This document shows positions 1 to 6,383 of a stretch of 15,601 nt of DNA, piece after piece (the stretch's first letter is position 1; each line of letters starts with the position of its first letter). The notes under the pieces were generated by a model. The model saw nothing but the letters and a program-made list of their open reading frames with translations, searched no databases and had not been told where the DNA came from. Made by a program: the position numbers and the translations under genes. The stretch comes from DASWTL01 sp036402155 (GTDB lineage Bacteria > Bacteroidota > Bacteroidia > Sphingobacteriales > Sphingobacteriaceae), in the NCBI GenBank assembly GCA_036402155.1, contig DASWTL010000425.1:1-15601 (forward strand), in the 5' to 3' direction.

Positions 1-275
1 CAATGAGCCCTGTTGCTATTGATAAAAGTGATGTTGACTCAAGAACAATTGAGCGTGAGCTTGAAATTGCAAAGGAGCAGATCCGTGCAGAAGGTAAGCC
101 AGAAGAAATGGTTGAGAAAATTGCTGCCGGTAAATTAAACAAATTCTACAAAGACAGTACCCTGTTAAATCAGGAGTTTGTGAAAGACGGTTCAAAAACC
201 GTTGCGCAATTCCTTGACAGCGTAAATAAAGGATTAACGGTAACCGCATTTAAGCGGGTACAGTTAGGAGCTTAG
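1..275 (+). CDS. tsf: Elongation factor Ts, C-terminal part (5' truncated by window edge)
   Basis: EF-Ts is the cytoplasmic guanine-nucleotide exchange factor that recycles EF-Tu from its GDP to its GTP form during translation. Only the last 90 or so codons are present; the reading frame is open to the left edge, so the ATG at base 3 is an internal methionine, not the start. What identifies it is the end of the dimerisation domain and the C-terminal module: the stretch around SPVAIDKSDVD, the helix ERELEIAKEQIRAEGKPEEM, then KLNKFYKD and the closing LLNQEFVKD segment, all hallmarks of EF-Ts. The gene ends in TAG and is followed 3 bases later by a strong intrinsic terminator, so transcription of the presumed upstream rpsB-tsf unit probably ends here and not in pyrH. 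Identity is very secure. Confidence 0.96.
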   Translation, partial: MSPVAIDKSDVDSRTIERELEIAKEQIRAEGKPEEMVEKIAAGKLNKFYKDSTLLNQEFVKDGSKTVAQFLDSVNKGLTVTAFKRVQLGA

Positions 276-278
276 TTA

Positions 279-310
279 AATCCTCCCCGATACCGGGGAG
301 GATTTTTTTT
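279..310 (+). terminator. Intrinsic terminator of tsf
   Basis: A perfect 11-bp stem (279-289 paired with 294-304, GC-rich core CCTCCCC/GGGGAGG) with a 4-base loop ATAC is followed by a run of eight T (303-310, overlapping the stem base). It lies immediately after the tsf stop codon. This is a textbook Rho-independent terminator and separates tsf from nagA. Confidence 0.93.
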
Positions 311-412
311 GCAATATTAATTCCATAAGCCTGATTCACAACGGGTTTTATCATTTGAATAATTACTTTTATTAATTGTCTGGTTGTTTTCAACATTAAC
401 AATAATAAAAAT

Positions 413-1519
413 ATGGTCACTGCATTAACCAACAGCATTATACTCACTAACGGTACTGAAGTTTACGGCAAGACCGTATTAGTTGAGGGAGATAAAATAG
501 TTAATGTAATTCATGCTGATGATATTCCTCCCGACTCAAAAATTGTAAACCTTGAAGGCAATTACCTGGCGCCGGGCCTTATTGATCTTCAAATCTATGG
601 TAGCGGAGGTAAACTGTTTGGAGGTATCCCAACTGTTGAAGCGCTTAAGCAGATGGAAGAAGATCTCTTACTGCAGGGAACTACCGGTTTCCTGGCCACT
701 GTTGCAACTAATACTCCTGAGATTGTTGAACGGGCAATTTCGGCAGCAAAATCATACCGCAAGCATTCTAAAGGTAATTTTCTTGGATTACACCTGGAGG
801 GCCCTTATCTCAATCCAATAAGAAAAGGAGCACATCCTGAAACCTTGATAAAAAAGGCAAGCCTGACAGAAGTCAGGAGCTGGATTGAGCAGGCTGATGG
901 TGAAATTAAAATGATCACTATAGCCCCTGAATTACAAAGCCGCGATGTTATTGATTATTTAAATGAGCAGGGGATAATTATATCCTGCGGACATAGCGAT
1001 GCTACTTACGAAGAAGCAACCGATTTTTTTGATTTACTTCCTGCAGCAACGCACTTATTTAATGCAATGCCGCCAATTCATCACCGGCAGCCAGGACTTA
1101 TTCCGGCGATATTCAACAAAAAACCTTATACCAGTATTGTTGCCGATGGAATACATGTAAATTTTGCAATGATCAATCTTGCAAAACAATTGCTTGGAGA
1201 TAAACTTTTTATCATTACCGATGCAGTTACGGATGCAAATGAAGGAGTGTATCAGCATGTTTTCACAGGAGACAGATACACCATGCCCGACGGCACTCTT
1301 TCTGGATCTGCACTCACCATGCTATCGGCAGTTAAGAATTGCTTCCATGAGGCTGGAATTGCATTAAGCGAGGCAATAAATATGGCGTCATTGTATCCTG
1401 CAAGATTAATTAAAAGTGACGATAAGGGTAAGATTGAAGCCGGTTATCATGCGGATCTACTTGCTTTTGATAAAGAGTTCCGGATAAAAAAGGTATGGTT
1501 AAATGGCAATCTGGCCTAA
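413..1519 (+). CDS. nagA: N-acetylglucosamine-6-phosphate deacetylase
   Basis: Converts GlcNAc-6-phosphate to glucosamine-6-phosphate plus acetate in the cytoplasm, feeding amino-sugar catabolism and peptidoglycan-sugar recycling. The 368-residue length fits the family (about 380 in E. coli). It is an amidohydrolase-fold enzyme: PGLIDLQIYG (54-63) closes the first strand, HLEGPYLNP (127-135) carries the metal-ligand Glu129, GHSDA (193-197) and ATHLFNAMPP (212-221) carry the metal-ligand His194 and His214, DGIHV is at 245-249, and ITDA (268-271) gives the catalytic Asp270. The usual HxH pair of the first strand is replaced by Gln60 and Tyr62, as in the mononuclear E. coli type (Gln, Asn). The ATG at 413 gives a normal N-terminus; no Shine-Dalgarno site is visible. 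It lies between tsf and pyrH, an unusual place, without nagB or a sugar transporter nearby. Confidence 0.93.
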   Translation: MVTALTNSIILTNGTEVYGKTVLVEGDKIVNVIHADDIPPDSKIVNLEGNYLAPGLIDLQIYGSGGKLFGGIPTVEALKQMEEDLLLQGTTGFLATVATNTPEIVERAISAAKSYRKHSKGNFLGLHLEGPYLNPIRKGAHPETLIKKASLTEVRSWIEQADGEIKMITIAPELQSRDVIDYLNEQGIIISCGHSDATYEEATDFFDLLPAATHLFNAMPPIHHRQPGLIPAIFNKKPYTSIVADGIHVNFAMINLAKQLLGDKLFIITDAVTDANEGVYQHVFTGDRYTMPDGTLSGSALTMLSAVKNCFHEAGIALSEAINMASLYPARLIKSDDKGKIEAGYHADLLAFDKEFRIKKVWLNGNLA

Positions 1520-1546
1520 ATAATTTAAACACTGATTATAAATAGA

Positions 1547-1559
1547 TATTTTTACAAAA
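1547..1559 (+). promoter_or_regulatory. Candidate promoter -7 element upstream of pyrH
   Basis: TATTTTTACAAAA matches the Bacteroidota -7 consensus TAnnTTTG in all but the last base (A for G). A TTTA at 1524-1527 sits 19 bases upstream, where TTTG is expected. The identical 13-mer recurs ahead of frr. Transcription would begin about 25-30 bases before the pyrH ATG. It is an inference from sequence only. Confidence 0.4.
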
Positions 1560-1586
1560 CTTTTCGAATAGTAAATAAAAACCCTG

Positions 1587-2291
1587 ATGAAATACAAAAG
1601 AATCCTCCTGAAACTAAGCGGCGAATCATTAATGGGCTCAAATTCTTATGGCATTGATATTGAAGTTGTTGCACAATATGCCAGAGAAATTCAAGCAGTA
1701 CATGCAGAGGGGATTGAAATTGCAATTGTAATTGGCGGAGGTAATATTTACAGGGGCCTGAGCGCAGAAAAATCTGGAATGGACCGTGTACAGGCTGATT
1801 ATATGGGTATGCTTGCTACAGTAATAAATAGTATGGCCTTGCAGGATGCCCTTGAAAAAACAGGTGTAAAAACCAGACTCCTAACCGCTATAAAAATGGA
1901 ACAGATCTGTGAACCATTTATACGCCGGCGCGCAATGCGCCACCTTGAAAAGGGACGTATTGTAATTTTCGGAGCAGGAACAGGAAATCCATATTTCACT
2001 ACGGATACTGCCGCTTCATTACGTGCTATTGAAATTAATGCCGATGCAGTATTAAAAGGAACCAGGGTAGATGGAATTTATAGTGCAGATCCTGAAAAAG
2101 ATGTATCTGCTATACGTTATGAAGAAATAACATTTCAGGAAGTTTATAATAAAGGACTAAATGTGATGGATATGACCGCGTTTACACTGTGTCAGGAAAA
2201 CAACCTGCCGATTATCGTATTCGATATGAATAAACCCGGGAACCTGATGCGTATAGCCAAAGGAGATCCTATTGGAACATTAGTTTCCTGA
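1587..2291 (+). CDS. pyrH: UMP kinase
   Basis: Phosphorylates UMP to UDP with ATP, a committed step of pyrimidine nucleotide synthesis, as a cytoplasmic homohexamer of the amino-acid-kinase fold, unrelated to eukaryotic UMP/CMP kinases. The 234-residue length is standard. Motifs seen are KLSGES (9-14, phosphate binding), GGGNIYRG (50-57, nucleotide/UMP site), the YMGMLATVINS helix (72-82), and FGAGTGNPYFTTDTAA (128-143), followed by the DAVLKGTRVDGIY strand (153-165) and the VMDMTA segment (193-198). The ATG at 1587 is the only sensible start, preceded by an AT-rich leader with a promoter-like TATTTTTA. frr follows after 66 bases without a terminator between them, so the two are probably at least partly co-transcribed. 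Function is secure. Confidence 0.97.
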   Translation: MKYKRILLKLSGESLMGSNSYGIDIEVVAQYAREIQAVHAEGIEIAIVIGGGNIYRGLSAEKSGMDRVQADYMGMLATVINSMALQDALEKTGVKTRLLTAIKMEQICEPFIRRRAMRHLEKGRIVIFGAGTGNPYFTTDTAASLRAIEINADAVLKGTRVDGIYSADPEKDVSAIRYEEITFQEVYNKGLNVMDMTAFTLCQENNLPIIVFDMNKPGNLMRIAKGDPIGTLVS

Positions 2292-2332
2292 AATTAAATC
2301 CTCTACAACTTATAGATTTAGCAATGCTTTAG

Positions 2333-2345
2333 TATTTTTACAAAA
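2333..2345 (+). promoter_or_regulatory. Candidate promoter -7 element upstream of frr
   Basis: TATTTTTACAAAA, an exact copy of the 13-mer in front of pyrH, ends 12 bases before the frr start codon. It resembles TAnnTTTG except for the last base. No TTG is visible at the expected -33 distance, so the assignment is weak and rests mainly on the repeat. Confidence 0.35.
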
Positions 2346-2357
2346 ACATTCCCCAAT

Positions 2358-2921
2358 ATGAACGAGCTGATAAAAAAACAACTGGATGATGCCAGAGCAG
2401 GTATGGATAAAGCGCTGGATTTTTGTGATAGCGAAGTATCAAAAATACGTGCCGGCAAAGCAATGCCATCTATGCTTGACGGTATTATGGTTGAATATTA
2501 TGGAAATCCAACTCCTTTAAGCCAGGTGGCAAATGTAAATACTCCAGATGCCAGAACTATAGTCATCCAGCCATGGGAAAAAAATATGATTGGCCCGATT
2601 GAGAAAGGGATTAAGGAAGCTAACATAGGGTTGAATCCACAAAACGATGGCCTGGCAATTCGTTTAAATGTCCCTCCCCTAACAGAAGAACGCCGCCGGG
2701 ACCTTGTAAAAAAGGTTAAGGAAGAAGCTGAAAAAGGCCGTATCGCAATCAGGAATATCCGAAAAGATGCTAATGAAAAAATTAAAAGGCTTAAAAGTGA
2801 AGGTGTTTCGGATGACGAAATGAAGGTTGGTGAAGGTGAAGTGCAGAAATTAACAGATTCTTACATTGTTCGCATAGATAAAGTTGCCGAACTGAAGGAA
2901 AAAGATATTATGACTGTTTAA
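2358..2921 (+). CDS. frr: Ribosome recycling factor
   Basis: RRF works with EF-G after termination to split the post-termination ribosome and free the mRNA. The 187-residue length and the whole layout match the family: an N-terminal long helix with SKIRAGKAMPSML (28-40), the domain-II segment with YYGNPTPLSQVANV and PDARTIVIQPWEK, then PPLTEERRRDLVKKVKEEAE and the conserved IAIRNIRKDANEKIK arginine helix forming the three-helix bundle. The ATG at 2358 is well placed relative to known N-termini. It forms the end of the pyrH-frr pair and is closed by a strong terminator 20 bases downstream. Nothing odd was seen. Confidence 0.97.
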   Translation: MNELIKKQLDDARAGMDKALDFCDSEVSKIRAGKAMPSMLDGIMVEYYGNPTPLSQVANVNTPDARTIVIQPWEKNMIGPIEKGIKEANIGLNPQNDGLAIRLNVPPLTEERRRDLVKKVKEEAEKGRIAIRNIRKDANEKIKRLKSEGVSDDEMKVGEGEVQKLTDSYIVRIDKVAELKEKDIMTV

Positions 2922-2941
2922 AGTTATTGAAATGTAAAATT

Positions 2942-2976
2942 AAAGGGAATAATGCTTTTGCATTATTCCCTTTTTT
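2942..2976 (+). terminator. Intrinsic terminator of pyrH-frr
   Basis: A perfect 14-bp stem (2942-2955 with 2960-2973; AAAGGGAATAATGC and its complement) closes a TTTT loop and runs into six T (2971-2976). It lies 20 bases after the frr stop and only 13 bases before the next start codon, so the downstream ABC-transporter gene must have its promoter within or right after the hairpin, or rely on read-through. Confidence 0.93.
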
Positions 2977-2983
2977 AATTTAG
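2976..2983 (+). promoter_or_regulatory. Weak candidate -7 element for the ABC transporter
   Basis: TAATTTAG matches five of six fixed positions of TAnnTTTG and starts on the last T of the frr terminator. Only six bases separate it from the ATG at 2990, so a transcript from here would have almost no leader. No -33 element is recognisable within the hairpin. Speculative. Confidence 0.25.
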
Positions 2984-2989
2984 ATAGTT

Positions 2990-4747
2990 ATGAAATTATT
3001 ATTTGAGTATTTAAAGAATTATAAAGGCCTGATTGTCTTAGCATTGTTTCTTGCCGCGATCAACCAGATATTCTCCTTACTGGATCCCTGGATCTTCCAA
3101 AAAATAATTGACACTTATGTCACGCGTTACCAGGAATATACTACCGAAGAGTTTTTCAGGGGAGCAGGTCTGCTGATCCTGGCCGCTATGGGCGTGGCCA
3201 TGGTTTCGCGTATAGCAAAGAATTTCCAGGATTATTTCGTAAATGTGATAACTCAGCGCCTTGGTGCCAAAATATATTCTGATGGCCTGGCTCATTCCCT
3301 TGAATTGCCATATTCAGTATTTGAAGATCAACGGAGCGGTGAAACACTGGGAATACTCCAGAAAGTGCGTACCGATACAGAAAAGCTCATTACGGCTTTC
3401 ATCAACATCTTATTTACCTCTATTGTAGGAATTACCTTTGTCTTTATTTATGCAGTCAATATTCATTGGTCTATTGCTGTTGTATATATTTCAGTTATCC
3501 CTATTCTCGGAATAATAAGTTCAGTGCTAAGCAAGAAAATAAAGATCGTACAAAAAACAATTGTAAGGGAAACCACTTCGCTGGCCGGTTCCACTACAGA
3601 ATCATTACGGAATATAGAGCTGGTAAAAAGTCTGGGGCTTTCATCACAGGAAATAAATCGTCTTAATAATACAACCGATAAAATCTTACTGCTGGAACTT
3701 AAAAAAGTTAAATATGTGAGAAGCCTGAGTTTTATCCAGGGTACGCTTGTAAATTTATTACGTAATGGAATATTACTGTTAATGCTTTACCTCATCTTTG
3801 CAGGCAGAATTAGTGTCGGGGAGTTTTTCTCTTTGTTCATTTACTCGTTCTTCATCTTCGGGCCATTGCAGGAACTAGGCAATATTATCAATATCTACCG
3901 CGAAACTGAGGTGTCAATAGACAATTATAAGAACATATTAAATACCCCTAAAGAAACCAGGCCGCTTAATCCGGTAAAACTAGGCCGGATCAATAATTTA
4001 AAATTGAATTCAGTAACCTTTAAACATCAGTCTGCCAATCGTAATGCACTTGAAAATGTTTCATTTGAAGTTACCAAAGGAGAAACGATTGCGTTTGTAG
4101 GCCCCTCAGGGTCTGGTAAAACAACTCTGGTAAAATTGCTTGTAGGACTGTATAATCCGGCTCAGGGTCAGGTATTATACAATAATATTCCAGGAACTGA
4201 TATTGATCTGAATGAGCTTCGTGAAAAGATTGGCTTTGTGACACAGGATACACAGCTATTCTCTGGTTCAATCCGTGAAAACCTTTTGTTTGTGCGGCCT
4301 GAGGCTACAGATGAAGAATGTATGCAGGTATTGCACAGGGCAGCATGTCAAAACCTATTGGCCAGAGCGGATAAAGGACTTGATACGATCATTGGCGAAG
4401 GAGGTGTTAAAGTTTCAGGAGGTGAAAAACAGCGTTTGTCAATTGCCCGGGCCTTATTGCGCCAGCCTAATATCCTTGTATTTGATGAAGCAACCTCATC
4501 TCTTGATTCATTGACTGAAGAAGAAATAACTGAAACTATCCGTGACGTATCCGAGGTCAGCGATCATATCACCATCCTGATTGCCCATCGTCTATCAACC
4601 ATAATGCATGCCGATAAGATTTTTGTTCTTGAAAAAGGGCATATTATCGAATCCGGAAAGCATGAAGAATTATTAATGGAAAAAGGATTATACTATGCCA
4701 TGTGGCGTCAGCAGATTGGAGAAAAAGAAGTTCAGGAAGTTTCGTAA
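2990..4747 (+). CDS. ABC exporter, fused transmembrane and ATPase domains
   Basis: A half-transporter of the MsbA/multidrug-exporter type that should act in the inner membrane as a homodimer or with a partner, using ATP to move lipids, drugs or peptides outward. Of its 585 residues the first 310 or so form the membrane domain with about six hydrophobic segments (around 12-32, 58-76, 136-155, 161-180, 250-270 and 278-300). The ATPase domain follows: Walker A GPSGSGKTT (371-379), Q-loop Gln419, signature VSGGEKQR (475-482), Walker B ILVFDEATSS (495-504) and the switch His533 in IAHRLST. All catalytic residues are intact. The substrate cannot be told. The start at 2990 gives a normal first helix. 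It sits between the frr terminator and a small membrane-protein gene 28 bases downstream, with no partner subunit visible. Confidence 0.9.
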   Translation: MKLLFEYLKNYKGLIVLALFLAAINQIFSLLDPWIFQKIIDTYVTRYQEYTTEEFFRGAGLLILAAMGVAMVSRIAKNFQDYFVNVITQRLGAKIYSDGLAHSLELPYSVFEDQRSGETLGILQKVRTDTEKLITAFINILFTSIVGITFVFIYAVNIHWSIAVVYISVIPILGIISSVLSKKIKIVQKTIVRETTSLAGSTTESLRNIELVKSLGLSSQEINRLNNTTDKILLLELKKVKYVRSLSFIQGTLVNLLRNGILLLMLYLIFAGRISVGEFFSLFIYSFFIFGPLQELGNIINIYRETEVSIDNYKNILNTPKETRPLNPVKLGRINNLKLNSVTFKHQSANRNALENVSFEVTKGETIAFVGPSGSGKTTLVKLLVGLYNPAQGQVLYNNIPGTDIDLNELREKIGFVTQDTQLFSGSIRENLLFVRPEATDEECMQVLHRAACQNLLARADKGLDTIIGEGGVKVSGGEKQRLSIARALLRQPNILVFDEATSSLDSLTEEEITETIRDVSEVSDHITILIAHRLSTIMHADKIFVLEKGHIIESGKHEELLMEKGLYYAMWRQQIGEKEVQEVS

Positions 4748-4754
4748 AAAGATT

Positions 4755-4762
4755 TATCTTTA
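4755..4762 (+). promoter_or_regulatory. Weak candidate -7 element for the PLDc_N-type gene
   Basis: TATCTTTA fits TAnnTTTG except for the last base and lies 13 bases before the ATG at 4776. A clear -33 element is missing. It could allow this small gene to be expressed separately from the ABC transporter gene. Confidence 0.25.
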
Positions 4763-4775
4763 AATTAAAAAGAGA

Positions 4776-5006
4776 ATGTCCCAACTTTTGTTTATTGCAG
4801 GTCTTGGCGGACCGGAATTAATAGTTATTTTCTTTATAGCAGGTGTGCCTCTTATCCTCATGCTGTTTTGCCTGGTTGATATAATCAGGTCGGATTTTAA
4901 AGATAGCACCACCAAATTGCTTTGGGTATTGCTTGTTGTACTTGCCCCATTAATCGGGTCATTATTATATCTATTATTTGGCAGGAAACAGAAAGGGATC
5001 TTATAA
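4776..5006 (+). CDS. Small two-helix membrane protein, PLDc_N (cardiolipin-synthase N-terminal) type
   Basis: A 76-residue protein consisting almost wholly of two membrane helices (about 14-36 and 46-68). The second ends in the pattern LWVLLVVLAPLIGSLLYLLFGR, which, with the basic tail, is the signature of the PLDc_N domain normally found in front of the two phospholipase-D motifs of cardiolipin synthases. Here the domain stands alone; no HKD catalytic motif follows, so it is not itself an enzyme. Stand-alone copies are frequent in Bacteroidota and their role is unknown; membrane anchoring or a stress-related envelope function are guesses. It lies 28 bases after the ABC transporter gene and converges on the MFS gene, whose stop is only 18 bases beyond its own. 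Confidence 0.82.
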   Translation: MSQLLFIAGLGGPELIVIFFIAGVPLILMLFCLVDIIRSDFKDSTTKLLWVLLVVLAPLIGSLLYLLFGRKQKGIL

Positions 5007-5024
5007 TTAAGTTCAAACCAATTA

Positions 5025-6308
5025 TTAGCCAGTCTGTACTGCATTAATTTCTTTCAAACCTAAGGGCAAAAGCCGTTTTGTTTTCAGCCAGGTTGTTGTC
5101 ACAATTAACAAGGTCATGGTTCCGCCAAACAAAACTGCGGGAACCGTACCCATTAAACGTGCGGTCAAACCTGATTCGAATGCCCCTATTTCATTAGACG
5201 AACCGATAAACATAGAGTTCACAGCAGAAACCCGTCCCCGCATTTCATCAGGTGTTAATAATTGCATAATGGTTGAACGAATAACAACACTCACACTGTC
5301 AAAAGCACCCTCAAAAAACAAAAACAAGAGGGAAAGATAGAAGTTCCTGGATAATCCAAAGCAGATGATGGATAATCCAAATCCTGAAACTGCAATCAAC
5401 AAATTTCGCCATGGTTTACCCATAGGTGAAAATCTGGCCATAGCAAACATAGTGAGTATAGCTCCGGTTGATGCAGCTGCGCGCATAAGCCCTAAGCCCT
5501 CTGACCCTACTTTTAAAATGTCATTAGCAAATACTGGTAATAATGCCACGGCACCTCCAAAGAAAACAGAAAATAAATCCAGACTAAGCGCCCCGAGCAT
5601 CATCTTATTTTTAAAAACAAACCCAATTCCCTGGGAGAGGCTTGTAAAAATATTTTCTTTCGGAATATAAACCGGTGGGCGAGACTTAAAAACAAAAATA
5701 AATCCCAGGGCAATGAGAATAAATACCAGGATCACGAAAAAAGTAACGGTAACACCATAAAAACCATAAATCAGTCCACCTGAGGCAGGCCCTAAAATCG
5801 TCGCAGCCTGCCAGCTTGAACTATTCCATGTGCTCGAATTTGGATAATGTTCTTTTGGAATAATTTGTGCCATTAGCGAAAAAGAAGCCGGGCTATAAAA
5901 GCCGCGTGCTATCCCAACTCCAAAGATCATGATATATAAAGCCGGGACAACGGAAGATTGAGGAAGGTAGGATTCCATTCCCTTTAAGGTGACAAGAAAA
6001 ATGATAAAGGAGCATAAAAACATTCCGGAAAAGATCCACAGCAGGAGCTTCTTCTTATCGGTTTTATCTGCCACGTAGCCTCCATATAATGAAATACCAA
6101 TTGAAGGGAGCGCTTCACATAACCCTATTAATCCTAATGATAACGGATCTTTAGTGATGGAATAAATGTGGTAACCAAGAATAACGGCCTGCATCTGGTA
6201 GGCAAAAGTGAAGAAAAAACGCATGCCGATATATGAACGGAATTCAGGAAAACGTAAGGCGACATATGGATCGGGGCGTTGTTGAGCTACATGACTATCT
6301 GCTTCCAC
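5025..6308 (-). CDS. Major facilitator superfamily transporter, EntS-like exporter type
   Basis: A 427-residue inner-membrane carrier with about 12 hydrophobic segments. The first loop bears the MFS motif A variant GGYVADKTDKKK (76-87), and the pattern IPKEHYPNSSTWNSSSWQAA followed by GPASGGLIYG belongs to the EntS/MFS_3-like group of proton-driven exporters, which handle siderophores or drugs; the actual substrate is not predictable. The late MRGRVSAVNSMFIGSSNEIGAFESG segment also fits this group. The start codon is GTG at 6308; an in-frame TAA lies three codons upstream, so no longer version is possible, and Met29 would cut into the conserved PEFRSYIGMRFF start of helix 1. It follows recG after 75 bases on the same strand and converges with the PLDc_N-type gene without a convincing terminator between. 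Confidence 0.85.
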   Translation of the reverse strand: MEADSHVAQQRPDPYVALRFPEFRSYIGMRFFFTFAYQMQAVILGYHIYSITKDPLSLGLIGLCEALPSIGISLYGGYVADKTDKKKLLLWIFSGMFLCSFIIFLVTLKGMESYLPQSSVVPALYIMIFGVGIARGFYSPASFSLMAQIIPKEHYPNSSTWNSSSWQAATILGPASGGLIYGFYGVTVTFFVILVFILIALGFIFVFKSRPPVYIPKENIFTSLSQGIGFVFKNKMMLGALSLDLFSVFFGGAVALLPVFANDILKVGSEGLGLMRAAASTGAILTMFAMARFSPMGKPWRNLLIAVSGFGLSIICFGLSRNFYLSLLFLFFEGAFDSVSVVIRSTIMQLLTPDEMRGRVSAVNSMFIGSSNEIGAFESGLTARLMGTVPAVLFGGTMTLLIVTTTWLKTKRLLPLGLKEINAVQTG

Positions 6309-6383
6309 AATGATTTAAATTAACATTAACACCTGACATTATATGATTAAAATTTTGCCTAAATAATATTATCGATTCTTTAT

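Noticed and set aside
250..447. 65-residue minus-strand frame between tsf and nagA
   Set aside because: It reads through the tsf terminator and overlaps the nagA start; its hydrophobic stretch is the product of AT-rich DNA.
5000..5030. ATAATT/AATTAT inverted repeat between the convergent PLDc_N-type and MFS genes
   Set aside because: Six A/T pairs and no T-tail; too weak to call a terminator.
4760..5044. 94-residue minus-strand frame opposite the PLDc_N-type gene
   Set aside because: The plus-strand frame has a clear PLDc_N signature; the minus frame shows no recognisable pattern and overlaps the end of the MFS gene.
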